Below are positions 26,109 to 35,363 of a stretch of DNA of 64,000 nucleotides, in pieces. The notes below the pieces were generated by a model. The model searched no databases and was not told the origin of the DNA. It saw nothing but the letters and a program-made list of their open reading frames with translations. The translations under genes were made by a program, and so were the position numbers. Source of the DNA: Salinarimonas ramus (GTDB lineage Bacteria; Pseudomonadota; Alphaproteobacteria; Rhizobiales; Beijerinckiaceae); assembly GCF_014645695.1 (NCBI RefSeq), contig NZ_BMMF01000003.1, positions 390,091 to 454,090 on the forward strand, read 5' to 3'. Each line of letters begins with the position of its first letter. The stretch's first letter is position 1.

Positions 26109-26869
26109 ATACGGCTGTTGCGCATGTCGGCGAGCGCGACGTGTCGCGCTCCGATCCGGCAGACATGCTCCGGATTCGCCAGGCGATCCGTGTTCGACGA
26201 CGGGTCCTCGTAGACGCCGAAGCGCCAGAGCACCCTCCCGTCGCGGGCGATGCGCGCCGCGAGATGGGTGTCGCGATCGCACATGACGAAGGTGTTCTCG
26301 CAGATCGGTACGGCAGCGGAGGGGGCGAGCAGGCGCTGCTCGACGGCGATCCGCCGAGTCTCGCCGGTCGACGCGAGGAGGTGGAAGCCCGGCCCGCTGC
26401 GGTCCACGACGAGAAGCTCCTCACCCCATCGCGAGGCGTGGATCGGGGTGAGACCGGGGCAGAGCACGGCTTCGCTCGAGCCGTCGGTCGCCGAAAGGCG
26501 CACGATGTCCGAATAGGCAGGACGAGCCGCCAGGATCTCGCCCTCGCCGTCCGAATGCAGCTTGGCCACGCCGGGTACCGGCCACGTGTGCAGCTCGCGC
26601 CCGCTCGCGGCGTCCAGGAGCCTGACGAGCCCGAGCCGGGGATGCGATATCGCGAGCAGGCCGGGTGCCGGCGCGCAGCAACCTTCGATATGCTCGACTG
26701 GATGCTCCGGGATGCACGGCGCGCCGCGGTAGGCGAGGCCGAGCTCGATCTCGCCGTGAGGGCCGTAAGCCACCCATTCGCCCGCGACCCGCTCTTCGCA
26801 CACACGGATCGCGTCGGGCGCCGCTCGCGCGCCAGCATTAGCGGACGGCGAAGACCACTGCGCTCTCAT
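26100..26869 (-). pseudogene. Beta-propeller-like protein, 3' truncated
   Basis: About 255 codons from ATG 26869. Repeated blade-like units are visible (GLLAISHPRLGLVRLLDAAS, ILAARPAYSDIVRLSATDG, VVDRSGPGFHLLASTGETRR, HVALADMRNSRIVCL), suggesting a WD40/NHL-type propeller. There is no signal peptide. At about 26105 it runs into the 2OG-oxygenase remnant in another frame, so it lacks its last blades. Either a deletion fused two genes or a frameshift split a fusion. No function is proposed. Confidence 0.5.
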
Positions 26870-27074
26870 CGATTGCGTCTCAACGATAAGCAAGGCCGGC
26901 GCCGCGCTGCGACGCCCCGACCGCTGAGGGCCTGCTCGTCCTGGGAATGGGATGCGTCCGAGACCACTGTCTCGAGGCCACGATCGGATGATTTCACGCG
27001 AAAGACAGCTTGTCAACCCAAGGTCGCTAGCTGTCCTGCGCTGCTGTGGCGGACCCGGCTCCCGAAGAGGTACC

Positions 27075-27857
27075 TCACGCCGCGATCGCCGGCAGCGCCT
27101 CGAGAGCGGGACGGGCGAAGCGGTAGCCCTGCTGGAGCACGACGCCGAGCCGCGCGAGCGCTTCGCTCTCGGCGCGGGTCTCGATGCCCTCGGCGATGAT
27201 CGTGACGCCGAGCTCGCGGGTGAGCGAGACGATGGAACGCACGATCGCGCGGCGCGCGGGATCGCCGTCGATATCGCGCACGAGCTGCATGTCGATCTTG
27301 ATCGCGTCCGGCCGGAAGCGCGCGAGGAGCCCCAGCCCCGAATGGCCCGCACCGAAATCGTCGATCGCCGTCGTGAAGCCCATCGAGCGGTATTCCCGCA
27401 CGATGTGGGCGAGATGGTCGTCGTCGGCGAGGCGCTCGGTCTCGCTGAGCTCGAACATCAGCCGATCGAGGGGGAAATCGTGCCGCTTCGCGGCCACCAG
27501 CGTGCGGCGGATGCAGGCGCGCGGCTCGTAGACGGCGTTGGGCAGGAAGTTGATGGACAGGAGCGCGCCGGTGTCGGCGAGGCCGAGCTCGGCGGCGAGC
27601 CCGATCGCCTTGACGCGACAGGCCTGGTCGAAGGCGTAGATCGCGTCGCATCCCACCGCGGCGATGACGGCGCCGGCGCCCGCCCCGTCGGTGCCGCGCA
27701 CCAGCGCTTCGTAGGCGTAGGGGCGTCCGGTGTCGACGTTCACGATCGGCTGGAAGGCCATGGTGATGGCGAAGTCGCGGGCGGGCGAGGTCGCGCAGGC
27801 GATGCAGGCGTCGGCGCGGCCGGTGGTGGTGGTGGCGAGCGTTGCAGCGTGAGGCAC
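27075..27857 (-). CDS. EAL-domain c-di-GMP phosphodiesterase
   Basis: Predicted cytosolic phosphodiesterase that hydrolyses cyclic di-GMP, 260 aa, essentially a lone EAL domain. All catalytic residues are visible: Glu50 in YEALVRG, Asn103 in SINFLPN, Glu136 in FELSETE, Asp166-Asp167 in AIDDFGAGHSGLG, Lys187 in IKIDM, Glu223 and Glu226 in AEGIET and Gln243 in QQGYRFARP. A short N-terminal segment has a CIAC motif (residues 18-21). There is no sensor domain, so control is probably by expression or redox. It should be active. Confidence 0.92.
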   Translation of the reverse strand: MPHAATLATTTTGRADACIACATSPARDFAITMAFQPIVNVDTGRPYAYEALVRGTDGAGAGAVIAAVGCDAIYAFDQACRVKAIGLAAELGLADTGALLSINFLPNAVYEPRACIRRTLVAAKRHDFPLDRLMFELSETERLADDDHLAHIVREYRSMGFTTAIDDFGAGHSGLGLLARFRPDAIKIDMQLVRDIDGDPARRAIVRSIVSLTRELGVTIIAEGIETRAESEALARLGVVLQQGYRFARPALEALPAIAA

Positions 27858-28053
27858 AGCGGGGGCTCCTCGGTCGGTCTGATGCCGACTCTGCCGGGAA
27901 GGGGCCGCCGCTACGCGCTCTGCGTGCAGGGAGGCGACCCGCTGCCACTGTGCCCCAATAGTCTTGCGTCGTTCTTAAGATCGTTTCACAGCCGTCTGCA
28001 TCCATGCAAGCGAGCGTCCGCCCTCCCGCGAGGAACCACTCGCTGCCGCACGC

Positions 28054-29061
28054 TCACCGAAAGCACTCGGCCACCTTCGCCACGATGGGCTCGACGCCGA
28101 AGCGCACGGGGTCCGTCGCCGGCAGCGCGTAGGTCGTGGCCAGGCGCGCGAGCTCGGCGCGGGCCTCGTCCTCGCCGAGCTTCTCCGTGTTGACGGCGAT
28201 GCCCACGCAGCGGATCGCCGGGTTGGTGAGGCGCCCGAGCGACGTCGTCATGTGGATGACGTCGCCGATCGTCGGCAGCGGCGTGTTGACGCCCCGCATC
28301 GTGCGGCGCGTCGGCTCGTGGCAGACGACGAAGGCGTCGGGCTGGGCGCCGTGCAGGAGGCCCAGCGAGACGCCCGCGAAGGAGGGGTGGAAGAGCGAGC
28401 CCTGCCCCTCGATGAGGTCCCAATGGCTCTCCGCGGCGGCGGGCGAGATCCACTCGACGGCACCCGAGATGAAGTCCGCCACCACGGCGTCGATGGCGAC
28501 GCCGCGCCCGGAGATGAACACGCCGGTCTGGCCCGTGGCCTTGAAGTCGGCGTCGAAGCCCGCCTCGCGCATGCCGGTCTCGAGGGCGAGCGCGGTGTAC
28601 TTCTTGCCGACCGAGCAATCGGTGCCCACCGTCAAGAGGCGCATGCCGGCGCGCTTGTCGCCCTTGCCGGTGGCGAAGCGCTCGCTCGAATGGCGCACGT
28701 CGTGCAGCGCGCGGCCGTTGCGCGCCGCCGCCTCGGCGATGGCCGGGATCGAGCCGAGGCGCGTGTGCAGGCCCGCCGCCACGTCCATGCCGGCGTCGAG
28801 GGCGGCGACGATCTCCGAGACCCAATGGTCCGGCAGCACGCCGCCCGCGTTGACGACGCCGATGACGAGGGTCTTCGCGCCCGCCGCCGCGCCCTCCGCG
28901 ATGCTCATGTCCGGCACCTTGGCGTCGGCGGCGCAGCCGGGCAGGCGCAGCTGGCCCACGACCCAGTCGCGGCGCCAGTCGACGATGCCGAGGCCCGTCT
29001 TGGCCGCGAGCGCGTCGCGCGCGTCGCCGAGGAAGAGCAGGTACGGGCGGGCGATTTCCAT
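28054..29061 (-). CDS. dgcN: DUF1611 family protein DgcN (D-glutamate catabolism, N-acyltransferase)
   Basis: Protein of 335 aa in the DUF1611 family. Blocks include VVGQLRLPGCAADAKVPDMS, VGTDCSVGKKYTALALE with a P-loop-like GxxCSxGKK, and WDLIEGQGSLFHPSFAGVSL. In marine bacteria, DgcN acts with the epimerase DgcA in D-glutamate use. No dgcA (enolase-superfamily epimerase) is adjacent here, so the role is inferred from the family alone. The upstream neighbour on the same strand, 63 nt away, is a universal stress protein. Confidence 0.8.
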   Translation of the reverse strand: MEIARPYLLFLGDARDALAAKTGLGIVDWRRDWVVGQLRLPGCAADAKVPDMSIAEGAAAGAKTLVIGVVNAGGVLPDHWVSEIVAALDAGMDVAAGLHTRLGSIPAIAEAAARNGRALHDVRHSSERFATGKGDKRAGMRLLTVGTDCSVGKKYTALALETGMREAGFDADFKATGQTGVFISGRGVAIDAVVADFISGAVEWISPAAAESHWDLIEGQGSLFHPSFAGVSLGLLHGAQPDAFVVCHEPTRRTMRGVNTPLPTIGDVIHMTTSLGRLTNPAIRCVGIAVNTEKLGEDEARAELARLATTYALPATDPVRFGVEPIVAKVAECFR

Positions 29062-29124
29062 GGATGTCCTCTTCTCGTGCGGTTCGCGGCGCCGTCGCGC
29101 CGGGTGGTCGGGGCGCGTGCGGTC

Positions 29125-29961
29125 TCAATGCGCCATGAAGACGGGGATGGTGGCGTTGGCGAGGATGTGGCTCGTCGCGCCGCCGAAGATCATCTGCCGA
29201 ATGCGGCTCTGGGTATAGGCGCCCTTGAACAGGAGGTCGCAGCCCACGCTCTCGGAATATTCGAGGATGGCCTCGCCGGCATTGCGCTTCTCGGGGCCGA
29301 GATGGACGTGCTCCACCGGCAGGCCGTGGCGCTGCAGCGAGCGCGCGAGCGCCTCGCCGGAGGGCCCCGGCACCATGCCGCTCTCCACGGTGAGCACGTG
29401 GACCCGCTTGGCGCGCGCGAGGAGCTCCATGCCCATGCCGATGACGTGCGCGGTCTCGGTGGAGCCGTTCCAGGCGATCACGATGGTCTCGCCGATCGTG
29501 TCGCGCGCCCGCGGCGGGGCGATGAGGGCCGGGCGACCGCCTTCGAAGAGCACGGATTCGAGCGTCGCCATCCGCGGGCCCGTGGCGCTCTGGGTGGGGC
29601 GGCCCACCACCGTGATGTCGAAGACGCGCGAATAGGCGCCCACGAACTCGTCGCCCGCCGGCGCGTCCGCGTGCCAGCGCCAGCGCGGACCGTCGGCGGG
29701 GCCGGCGTCGCGCAGGAGGCCTGCGGCGTCCATGAAGCGCTGGAAGGCGTCGCGCGCCTGCGCCTCCGCCTCCGCGTCGCCCCGCTCGTCGGCGGCCCAG
29801 GTGAGGCCCATCACCATGTCGACGGAGACGATCTCCGCGAGGGGAGGCCTGAGCGCGAAACCCTCCACGTAGCTGTCGAAGCGGCGCGCGAGCGCGATGG
29901 CCGTCTGCAGCGTCGCGTCCATCATGTCGTGCGGCGCGGTGGGTACGAGCACGGTCTTCAT
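29125..29961 (-). CDS. Universal stress protein (tandem UspA)
   Basis: Cytosolic protein of 278 aa with two Usp-like halves. The first begins KTVLVPTAPHDMMDATLQTA; the second has TIVIAWNGSTETAHVIGMGM and ends with the ATP-binding style pattern LLFKGAYTQSRIRQMIFGGA then SHILANATIPVFMAH (G-2x-G-9x-G-S/T type). ATP-binding Usp proteins respond to stress. It ends 63 nt before dgcN on the same strand, so the two may be co-transcribed. Confidence 0.88.
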   Translation of the reverse strand: MKTVLVPTAPHDMMDATLQTAIALARRFDSYVEGFALRPPLAEIVSVDMVMGLTWAADERGDAEAEAQARDAFQRFMDAAGLLRDAGPADGPRWRWHADAPAGDEFVGAYSRVFDITVVGRPTQSATGPRMATLESVLFEGGRPALIAPPRARDTIGETIVIAWNGSTETAHVIGMGMELLARAKRVHVLTVESGMVPGPSGEALARSLQRHGLPVEHVHLGPEKRNAGEAILEYSESVGCDLLFKGAYTQSRIRQMIFGGATSHILANATIPVFMAH

Positions 29962-30018
29962 TACGAGGCCCCCTCGGTCCGGCGTCGCGGCGCCGGCCGT
30001 CCGCGGGCATTCTTCCCC

Positions 30019-31308
30019 TCAACCGGCCTTCGCCGCAACCGCCCTTTCGCGCGCGGCGCGCCTGTGCGCCTTCGCGCCGGCGGTTTCGCCGGCACCGTCG
30101 CCCGCCTGCTCGGCGAAAGCCACCTCGTAGACCGTTTCGAGCGCGGCGACGTGCGCGGGGAGGCTCGGCGGGTCCGCGCGGAAGGCGGCCTCGGCCGCCG
30201 CGCCGAGGCGCGACGCGAGATCCGGCTCCTGCGCGAGCCGGCGCAGACGGTCCGCCAGCGCATCGACGTCGCCGGCGGGCACGACCATGCCGGTCTCGCC
30301 GTCGCGAACCGCGTCGCGCGCCGCGCAGGCGTCGGACACGACGGCCGGCGTGCCGAGCGCCTGTGCCTCCAGCACGACGAGGGGCTGGCCCTCGTACCAG
30401 AGGGAGGGGAAGACGAGGGCGCGGGCCTGCGCCATCAGCTCGGAGACGCGCTCGGGCGGCTGCCAGCCGAGCATCTGCGCGTGCGGCGCCGCCTCGCGCA
30501 CGGCCCCGGCCTCCGGCCCGTCTCCGACGAAGGCGACGGGAAGCCCGGCCTGCGCCGCCGCGCGGGCGAGGACGATCGCGCCCTTCTCCGGCGTGAGCCG
30601 GCCCACGAACAGGAAGGGCGCGTCCGCCGCGCGAGGCGACGGGGGCCCGTCCGGCGCGCGGACGTCGATGGGATTGCCGACCCTGTGGAGCCGGACATGC
30701 GCGGGCACGTGCGGCGCGATGGCGTCGCGATGCAGCGCGCTCAGCACGATCGCGTCCGGGCACGCCTCGAAGAGCCGCCCCACGCGGTGCGTCGCCGCGT
30801 GCCGGGCGAGGCGCATCAGCTTGAAGGGATAGGGCTTGGCGTCGCAGGCCCGCGCGATGCAGGCGCCCGACAGCGGCTTTCGCGTGCAGATCGCGCCCGC
30901 AGAGAAGTCGAAGAACGTGCCGTTGGGGCAGACGCTGAGGTAGTCGTGCAGCGTGACGACGCCCACCGTGTCCGCGTCCCGGATCGCGGCGAGGGCCGCG
31001 CCCGACAGGCTCTGGCCCCAGGAATGGACGTGCGCGATCGCGCCCGGCCCGGCCTCGGCGAGCGCCTGGGCCACGGCCCTCCCCGCTCGCGCGTTCCAGA
31101 TCGCGTCGAGCCGGCCGCCGCCCTTCGGCGCGACGATGCGGGCCGCGATCCCAGCCGCGGCGAGCCGCGGGTCCGGCGTCCCGGAGCCGCCGACGCAGGT
31201 GACGCGGTGCCCGGCGGCGGCGAGGCCGAGCGCGCTCTCCACGGCGACGCGCGCGGACCCGCCGGTGACGGCGAGATGATCGGCGACGACGACGATGGGA
31301 CGCGGCAT
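30019..31308 (-). CDS. Glycosyltransferase family 4
   Basis: Cytosolic or membrane-associated GT-B glycosyltransferase of 429 aa. The N-terminal domain begins with PIVVVADHLAVTGGSARVAV and the C-terminal donor domain has PFLFVGRLTPEKGAI and FPSLWYEGQPLVVLEAQALG, which contains the GT4 E-x7-E pair. A cysteine-bearing middle (CTRKPLSGACIARACDAKPY) is typical of envelope polysaccharide enzymes. The C-terminal 25 residues are Ala/Arg-rich. GGGAG precedes ATG 31308. It is not in a sugar gene cluster, so its product is unknown. Confidence 0.88.
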   Translation of the reverse strand: MPRPIVVVADHLAVTGGSARVAVESALGLAAAGHRVTCVGGSGTPDPRLAAAGIAARIVAPKGGGRLDAIWNARAGRAVAQALAEAGPGAIAHVHSWGQSLSGAALAAIRDADTVGVVTLHDYLSVCPNGTFFDFSAGAICTRKPLSGACIARACDAKPYPFKLMRLARHAATHRVGRLFEACPDAIVLSALHRDAIAPHVPAHVRLHRVGNPIDVRAPDGPPSPRAADAPFLFVGRLTPEKGAIVLARAAAQAGLPVAFVGDGPEAGAVREAAPHAQMLGWQPPERVSELMAQARALVFPSLWYEGQPLVVLEAQALGTPAVVSDACAARDAVRDGETGMVVPAGDVDALADRLRRLAQEPDLASRLGAAAEAAFRADPPSLPAHVAALETVYEVAFAEQAGDGAGETAGAKAHRRAARERAVAAKAG

Positions 31309-31424
31309 GGCTCGGCTCCCGGCTCGGGCGGCGGCTTGGAACGAGCCTCTTCCTGGCACGCGAGCCTTGAAGATTGCGTTTCGCCGAGCCGCGGGAGAGC
31401 GGGCAAGCGAATCAGTTTCGATCC

Positions 31425-31991
31425 TTAGCCGGCTTCCTCGTCGACGACCGCCTTCGCGACGGCATAGGTGAAGCCCGCACGGGCGAGGCGTGCGAGGTCC
31501 TTCTCGCGGTTCTCCGCGCGTCCCGTGGTCCGGAACGGACCCAGCCGTCGGCGCCTGGCGAGCGCGAGCGCCGCCTCGCGCTCGGGATCGGCGTCGGGGT
31601 CGAGCTCGAGCCGATCTTCGGCGTGGCGCTCCAGCGCCTCCGCGACGGCATCCGCCGCGACACCCTTCGAGGCGAGCCGGGCGGCGATGGCGCGCTGCGA
31701 GCCGCCGCGGCGCCTCAGGCTCGCGACCCGCGCCTGCGCATACGCCTCGTCGTCGACGAGCCCCGCGCGCACGGCCCGCGCCACCGCCTCCTCCACGAGG
31801 GCGAGCGCGGCCTGCGGCTCCTCCTCCCTGAGCCGGCAGCGCCGCTCGACCTTGCGCGAGAGCACGCGGCGCAGGTTCTCGGCCGAGGAGGCGTAGCGCT
31901 CGAGATAGGCGAGCGCCATGCGGTCGAGGACGGCGGGCGTCACCGGCCGCGGCGGCTTTCTCGGCTTGGAGGGATCGGACGAGAAGGGCAT
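31425..31991 (-). CDS. recX: RecX family regulatory protein
   Basis: Modulator of RecA filaments, 188 aa. The pattern of three-helix RecX repeats is clear: ALAYLERYASSAENLRRVLS, LVDDEAYAQARVASLRRRGG and GSQRAIAARLASKGVAADAV. The N-terminus is basic and proline-rich. recA is not in the window; many alphaproteobacteria have unlinked recX. ATG 31991 gives the family-like length, and an upstream in-frame ATG at 32096 is rejected. The 5' end is divergent from the CYTH-CHAD gene. Confidence 0.85.
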   Translation of the reverse strand: MPFSSDPSKPRKPPRPVTPAVLDRMALAYLERYASSAENLRRVLSRKVERRCRLREEEPQAALALVEEAVARAVRAGLVDDEAYAQARVASLRRRGGSQRAIAARLASKGVAADAVAEALERHAEDRLELDPDADPEREAALALARRRRLGPFRTTGRAENREKDLARLARAGFTYAVAKAVVDEEAG

Positions 31992-32125
31992 CGACGTCAG
32001 ACGTAGCGCCGGGCGGGCGGAGAGGCAAACCGGCCACCTCCATTGCCGGCTACCCGAATTCGCTCGCGAAACGTTGCATGGAGGAAACCTTTGCATCCCG
32101 CTCGCGCCTGCGCTTGCTAGGGCGC

Positions 32126-33808
32126 ATGAACGACGATCATCCCCCGGTGACCACCATGGACACGACCGCCCTCACCCCCGCCGAGCCCGAGAAGGAGCCC
32201 GCGCCGCAACCCTCCCCGCCCCGGGAAATCGAGCTGAAGCTCGAGCTCGCCCCGGCGGACTGGAAGCGGCTCGCCCGCGCGCCCTTTCTCGCCGAGCCGC
32301 TCGCGGCCGCGGCGAAGGCGAAGCGCACCGAAGCCACCTATTTCGACACGCCGGACGGGCGCCTGCGAAAGGCCGGTGTGAGCCTGCGCCTGCGCCGCAC
32401 CGGCGCCAAGACCGTGCAGACGGCGAAGGCCTCCGAAGGCGTCGCCGCCGGCCTGTTCGACCGCACGGAGGTCGAGGCCGAGACCGCCGGCGAGACGCCC
32501 GATCTCGCGCTCCTCGACGGGACGCCCTTCGAGGCGCTCTTCTCCAAGCGCAAAGTGCGCGAGGGGATCGCCCCGGCCTTCACCGTCTCCATGCGTCGGC
32601 GCACGCTGATCGTCACCGACGGCGGCTTCGTCGCCGAGATGGTGGTGGACGAGGGGTCCGTGACGGCGGGCGAGCGCAGCGAACCCGTCTGCGAGATCGA
32701 GCTCGAGCTGCGCGCGGGCGCGGCGGCGGATCTCTTCGCCTTCGCCCGGCGCATCGCCGAGAGCGTGCCGGCCCGCCTCGGCTTTCGCACGAAGTCCGAT
32801 CGCGGCTACGCGCTCCTCGCCGGCGAGGCGTCGCGGGTCGTCAAGAAAATCGAGGTCGCGCTCGACCCCGCCATGTCGGCGGGCGCCGCCTTTCAGGCGA
32901 TCGCGCGGGCGTGCCTCGCGCAGCTGGTCGCCAACGAGGAGGCGCTGCGATCGCTCGGCGCTCCCGGCGCGATCCACCAGTCCCGCGTGGCGCTGCGGCG
33001 CCTGCGCGCGGCGATCTCATTGTTCAAGATCGTGGTCGAGGACGAGCGCCGCCGCGCCGTGTCGGCGGAGCTGAAATGGATGGCGAACGCGCTCGGCGCC
33101 GCGCGCGACCTCGACGTCCAGATCGCCACCATGGTCGAGCCGGCGCGCGCGGCCGAGCCCGACGATCCGGACCTCGCCCATCTCGCCGCGGCCTTCGCCG
33201 CGCGGCGCGAGGCGGCGCTCGCGGACGCGCGCGAGGCCTCGCTCGGCGAGCGCTACCGCCTGATGCTCGTCGACACCGCCGCCTGGATCGAGGCCGGCGC
33301 CTGGCTCGAGGGCGAGCGCCCGCAGCGCGACGCGCCGGTCGCCGAATTCGCGGCGCGGCTCCTCAGGAAGAAGCGCAAGCGCATCGCCAGGGAGGGCGCG
33401 GACCTCGCCGCGCTCGACGCGGACACCCGCCACGAGGTGCGCATCGAGGTGAAGAAGCTGCGCTACGCCACCGAGTTCTTCGAGAGCGTCTTCGCGACGC
33501 CCCACGTCGCGGGCGAGACGGCGAAGGAGGCGCGCAAGCAGGCGAAGAAGGCCGCGCGCAAGGCGACCGCGCGGCACGCCGCCATGCTCTCGCTCCTCGA
33601 GACGCTGCAGGAGGATCTCGGCGCGCTCAACGACCTCGCGGTCGGCGCGCGGATGAGCGAGGGCTTCGACGCGAGCGACGAAGCGCTGGCGCGGGGCTTC
33701 GCCAAGCTCGCCCGCCCCGATGCCGAGGAGGCCTTCGAAGAGCACATGGCCGCCGCCGTGAAGGCCCATCGCAAGCTCGCGAATGCGAACCCGTTCTGGT
33801 CCGTCTGA
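32126..33808 (+). CDS. CYTH-CHAD domain protein
   Basis: Protein of about 560 aa with two polyphosphate-related domains. The CYTH (triphosphate tunnel) domain starts with EIELKLELAP and has TYFDTPDGRLRKAGVSLRLR plus KTVQTAKA. The CHAD domain (roughly 265-555) is rich in conserved His and Arg/Lys, for example IHQSRVALRRLRAAISLFK and RHEVRIEVKKLRYATEFFE. CHAD domains bind polyphosphate granules, and CYTH domains hydrolyse triphosphate or polyphosphate. The start is uncertain: ATG 32126 has AGGG upstream; 32078 and 32156 are in frame. Confidence 0.9.
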   Translation: MNDDHPPVTTMDTTALTPAEPEKEPAPQPSPPREIELKLELAPADWKRLARAPFLAEPLAAAAKAKRTEATYFDTPDGRLRKAGVSLRLRRTGAKTVQTAKASEGVAAGLFDRTEVEAETAGETPDLALLDGTPFEALFSKRKVREGIAPAFTVSMRRRTLIVTDGGFVAEMVVDEGSVTAGERSEPVCEIELELRAGAAADLFAFARRIAESVPARLGFRTKSDRGYALLAGEASRVVKKIEVALDPAMSAGAAFQAIARACLAQLVANEEALRSLGAPGAIHQSRVALRRLRAAISLFKIVVEDERRRAVSAELKWMANALGAARDLDVQIATMVEPARAAEPDDPDLAHLAAAFAARREAALADAREASLGERYRLMLVDTAAWIEAGAWLEGERPQRDAPVAEFAARLLRKKRKRIAREGADLAALDADTRHEVRIEVKKLRYATEFFESVFATPHVAGETAKEARKQAKKAARKATARHAAMLSLLETLQEDLGALNDLAVGARMSEGFDASDEALARGFAKLARPDAEEAFEEHMAAAVKAHRKLANANPFWSV

Positions 33809-33824
33809 GACGTTGAACGTCGAC

Positions 33825-33850
33825 GGATGCGGCCCGGCCGGGCCGCATCC
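33825..33850. terminator. Perfect palindrome between convergent genes
   Basis: GGATGCGGCCC (33825-33835) and GGGCCGCATCC (33840-33850) are perfect inverted repeats around GGCC. The element sits 16 nt after the CYTH-CHAD stop and 12 nt before the end of the convergent gene, so it is well placed as a bidirectional terminator, though it has no T-run. Confidence 0.55.
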
Positions 33851-33861
33851 GAATCAGTCGA

Positions 33862-34410
33862 TCACAGACCGCATTCCTGCCGGGCGCGGTTCACCGCCGC
33901 CGTGAAGCCGGAGAGGGAATAGACGTCGGTCGTGTCGTTGCCGCGCGCGGAGCGCACGCGCAGCTCGAAGGAGCGGCCGCGGATGAAGCCCTGCACCACG
34001 TCGTCCTCCTGCGCCGGGTCCTGGACCCAGGCGTTCTCGCCGCGCGTGACGAAGTTGAACGTCGTGCCGTCGATGACGCCGCTCGCCGTCTGCCCGTCCT
34101 GGGTCGGGAAGCCCATCACCGCGGCGACCTCGTTGGTCACGTTCTCGGAGGGGCGGAAGGAGACGAAGAGGTAGGCCGGGTCGCGATTGAGGCCCTCGGG
34201 CAGCCTGCGCGTGGGCTGCGACAACGCGTAGCAGAGCTTCGAGCCGTTCGCGTCGGTCGAGTAGGAGGCCCAGTCGCCCTCCCGCCCGAGGAGCGTCGCC
34301 TGCGCCTGCTGCGCGGCCGCCGGAGCCGGCGCCAGCCCGATGGCGGCGGCGCAAGCGACGAGGAGCGCGCACGCGGACGCATAGCGGCGGATCGATCGGG
34401 TCTTTCTCAT
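33862..34410 (-). CDS. Secreted IalB-like protein
   Basis: Exported protein of 182 aa. A signal peptide covers residues 1-34 (ACALLVACAAAIGLAP, cleavage at AAA-Q). The mature part resembles the invasion-associated locus B family, with GDWASYSTDANGSKLCYALS near residue 46, YLFVSFRPSENVTNEVAAVM and a C-terminal Cys in ARQECGL that could pair with the first. IalB-family proteins are periplasmic and poorly understood. AAGGTGAG precedes the start. It is divergent from the sigma-factor gene. Confidence 0.75.
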   Translation of the reverse strand: MRKTRSIRRYASACALLVACAAAIGLAPAPAAAQQAQATLLGREGDWASYSTDANGSKLCYALSQPTRRLPEGLNRDPAYLFVSFRPSENVTNEVAAVMGFPTQDGQTASGVIDGTTFNFVTRGENAWVQDPAQEDDVVQGFIRGRSFELRVRSARGNDTTDVYSLSGFTAAVNRARQECGL

Positions 34411-34642
34411 GAAGCTCACCTTGGATCGCGGGGTTTCTCCGCCTTGCGGCGGGCTCGGCTTTCGCTGAGCACTAGATTGGCCAGAAATGGGCAAAAATAC
34501 GTTAACCTTGCCTGAACGCCCGAAACAGCCGCAGGCGCATTGCCGGGCCCGTCGCGAGGCCTTAACACTGGTGAAGGCGGCGCGATAGCGCGGGGTTCGT
34601 CCTCGCGCACCGGCCACGCCACCGGAAAGGATCGAGGACGTC

Positions 34643-35209
34643 TTGCCCTCCCCGAGCGAGCACGAGGCGCTCATCGCCGCCGTCGCACAGGACCGCGACC
34701 GCGAGGCGTTCGCTCGCCTGTTCGACCATTACGCGCCCCGCCTCTCCGCCTATCTCCAGCGCCAGGGCGCCGACCAGGCGCTCGCCGAGGAGATCGTCCA
34801 GGACACGATGGTGACGCTCTGGCGCAAGGCGGCGCTCTTCGATCCGGCGAAGTCCTCCCTCACGACCTGGCTCTACCGCATCGCGCGCAATCGCCGCATC
34901 GACCTGATGCGGCGCGACCGCACGACGCTCGTCGAGCCGGAGAACCCCGTCTTCGACGTCGCCGACACCACGGATCTCGAGGGCGAGCTCGACGCGAGCC
35001 AGCGCGAGGCCGCGGTGCGCCTCGCCATGGAGAGCCTGCCGCAGGAGCAGCTCGTCCTCGTGCGCCTGGCGTTCTTCGACGCGCTCTCCCATTCCGAGAT
35101 CGCCGAGCGCACGGGGCTTCCCCTCGGCACGGTGAAGTCGCGCATCCGCCTCGCCTTCACGCGTCTGCGCCGCACCCTGGAGAGCGGCGGCGTCGTGGAA
35201 GCCGAGTAA
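34643..35209 (+). CDS. ECF-type RNA polymerase sigma factor
   Basis: Alternative sigma factor of 188 aa. Region 2 reads FDHYAPRLSAYLQRQGADQ then AEEIVQDTMVTLWRKAALF and SLTTWLYRIARNRRIDLMRR. Region 4 reads LRLAFFDALSHSEIAERTGL-like (LPLGTVKSRIRLAFTRLRRT). The start is TTG 34643 with GAGGA 5 nt upstream. Proteins of this type are often controlled by a ChrR-like anti-sigma factor encoded directly downstream, but none is present here; the next gene is an SDR dehydrogenase. How it is restrained is therefore unclear. Confidence 0.9.
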   Translation: MPSPSEHEALIAAVAQDRDREAFARLFDHYAPRLSAYLQRQGADQALAEEIVQDTMVTLWRKAALFDPAKSSLTTWLYRIARNRRIDLMRRDRTTLVEPENPVFDVADTTDLEGELDASQREAAVRLAMESLPQEQLVLVRLAFFDALSHSEIAERTGLPLGTVKSRIRLAFTRLRRTLESGGVVEAE

Positions 35210-35363
35210 CGCGGGTCGGCCGTCGCGCGCCCGCCTCGCGCATGCCAGCCTCACCCCCTCCGCAGGGCTCGCGGCTCGACCGGCGCGCGCCGAGCGCGTA
35301 TGAGCCCCGCCACACACGCCAGACCCCGCTCTCGCGCCCGACGCTCAACGGAGGAGCCCGCGC

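Noticed and set aside
28252..31428. A 1058-codon open frame on the plus strand
   Set aside because: It covers dgcN, Usp and the glycosyltransferase, which have clear family motifs on the other strand.
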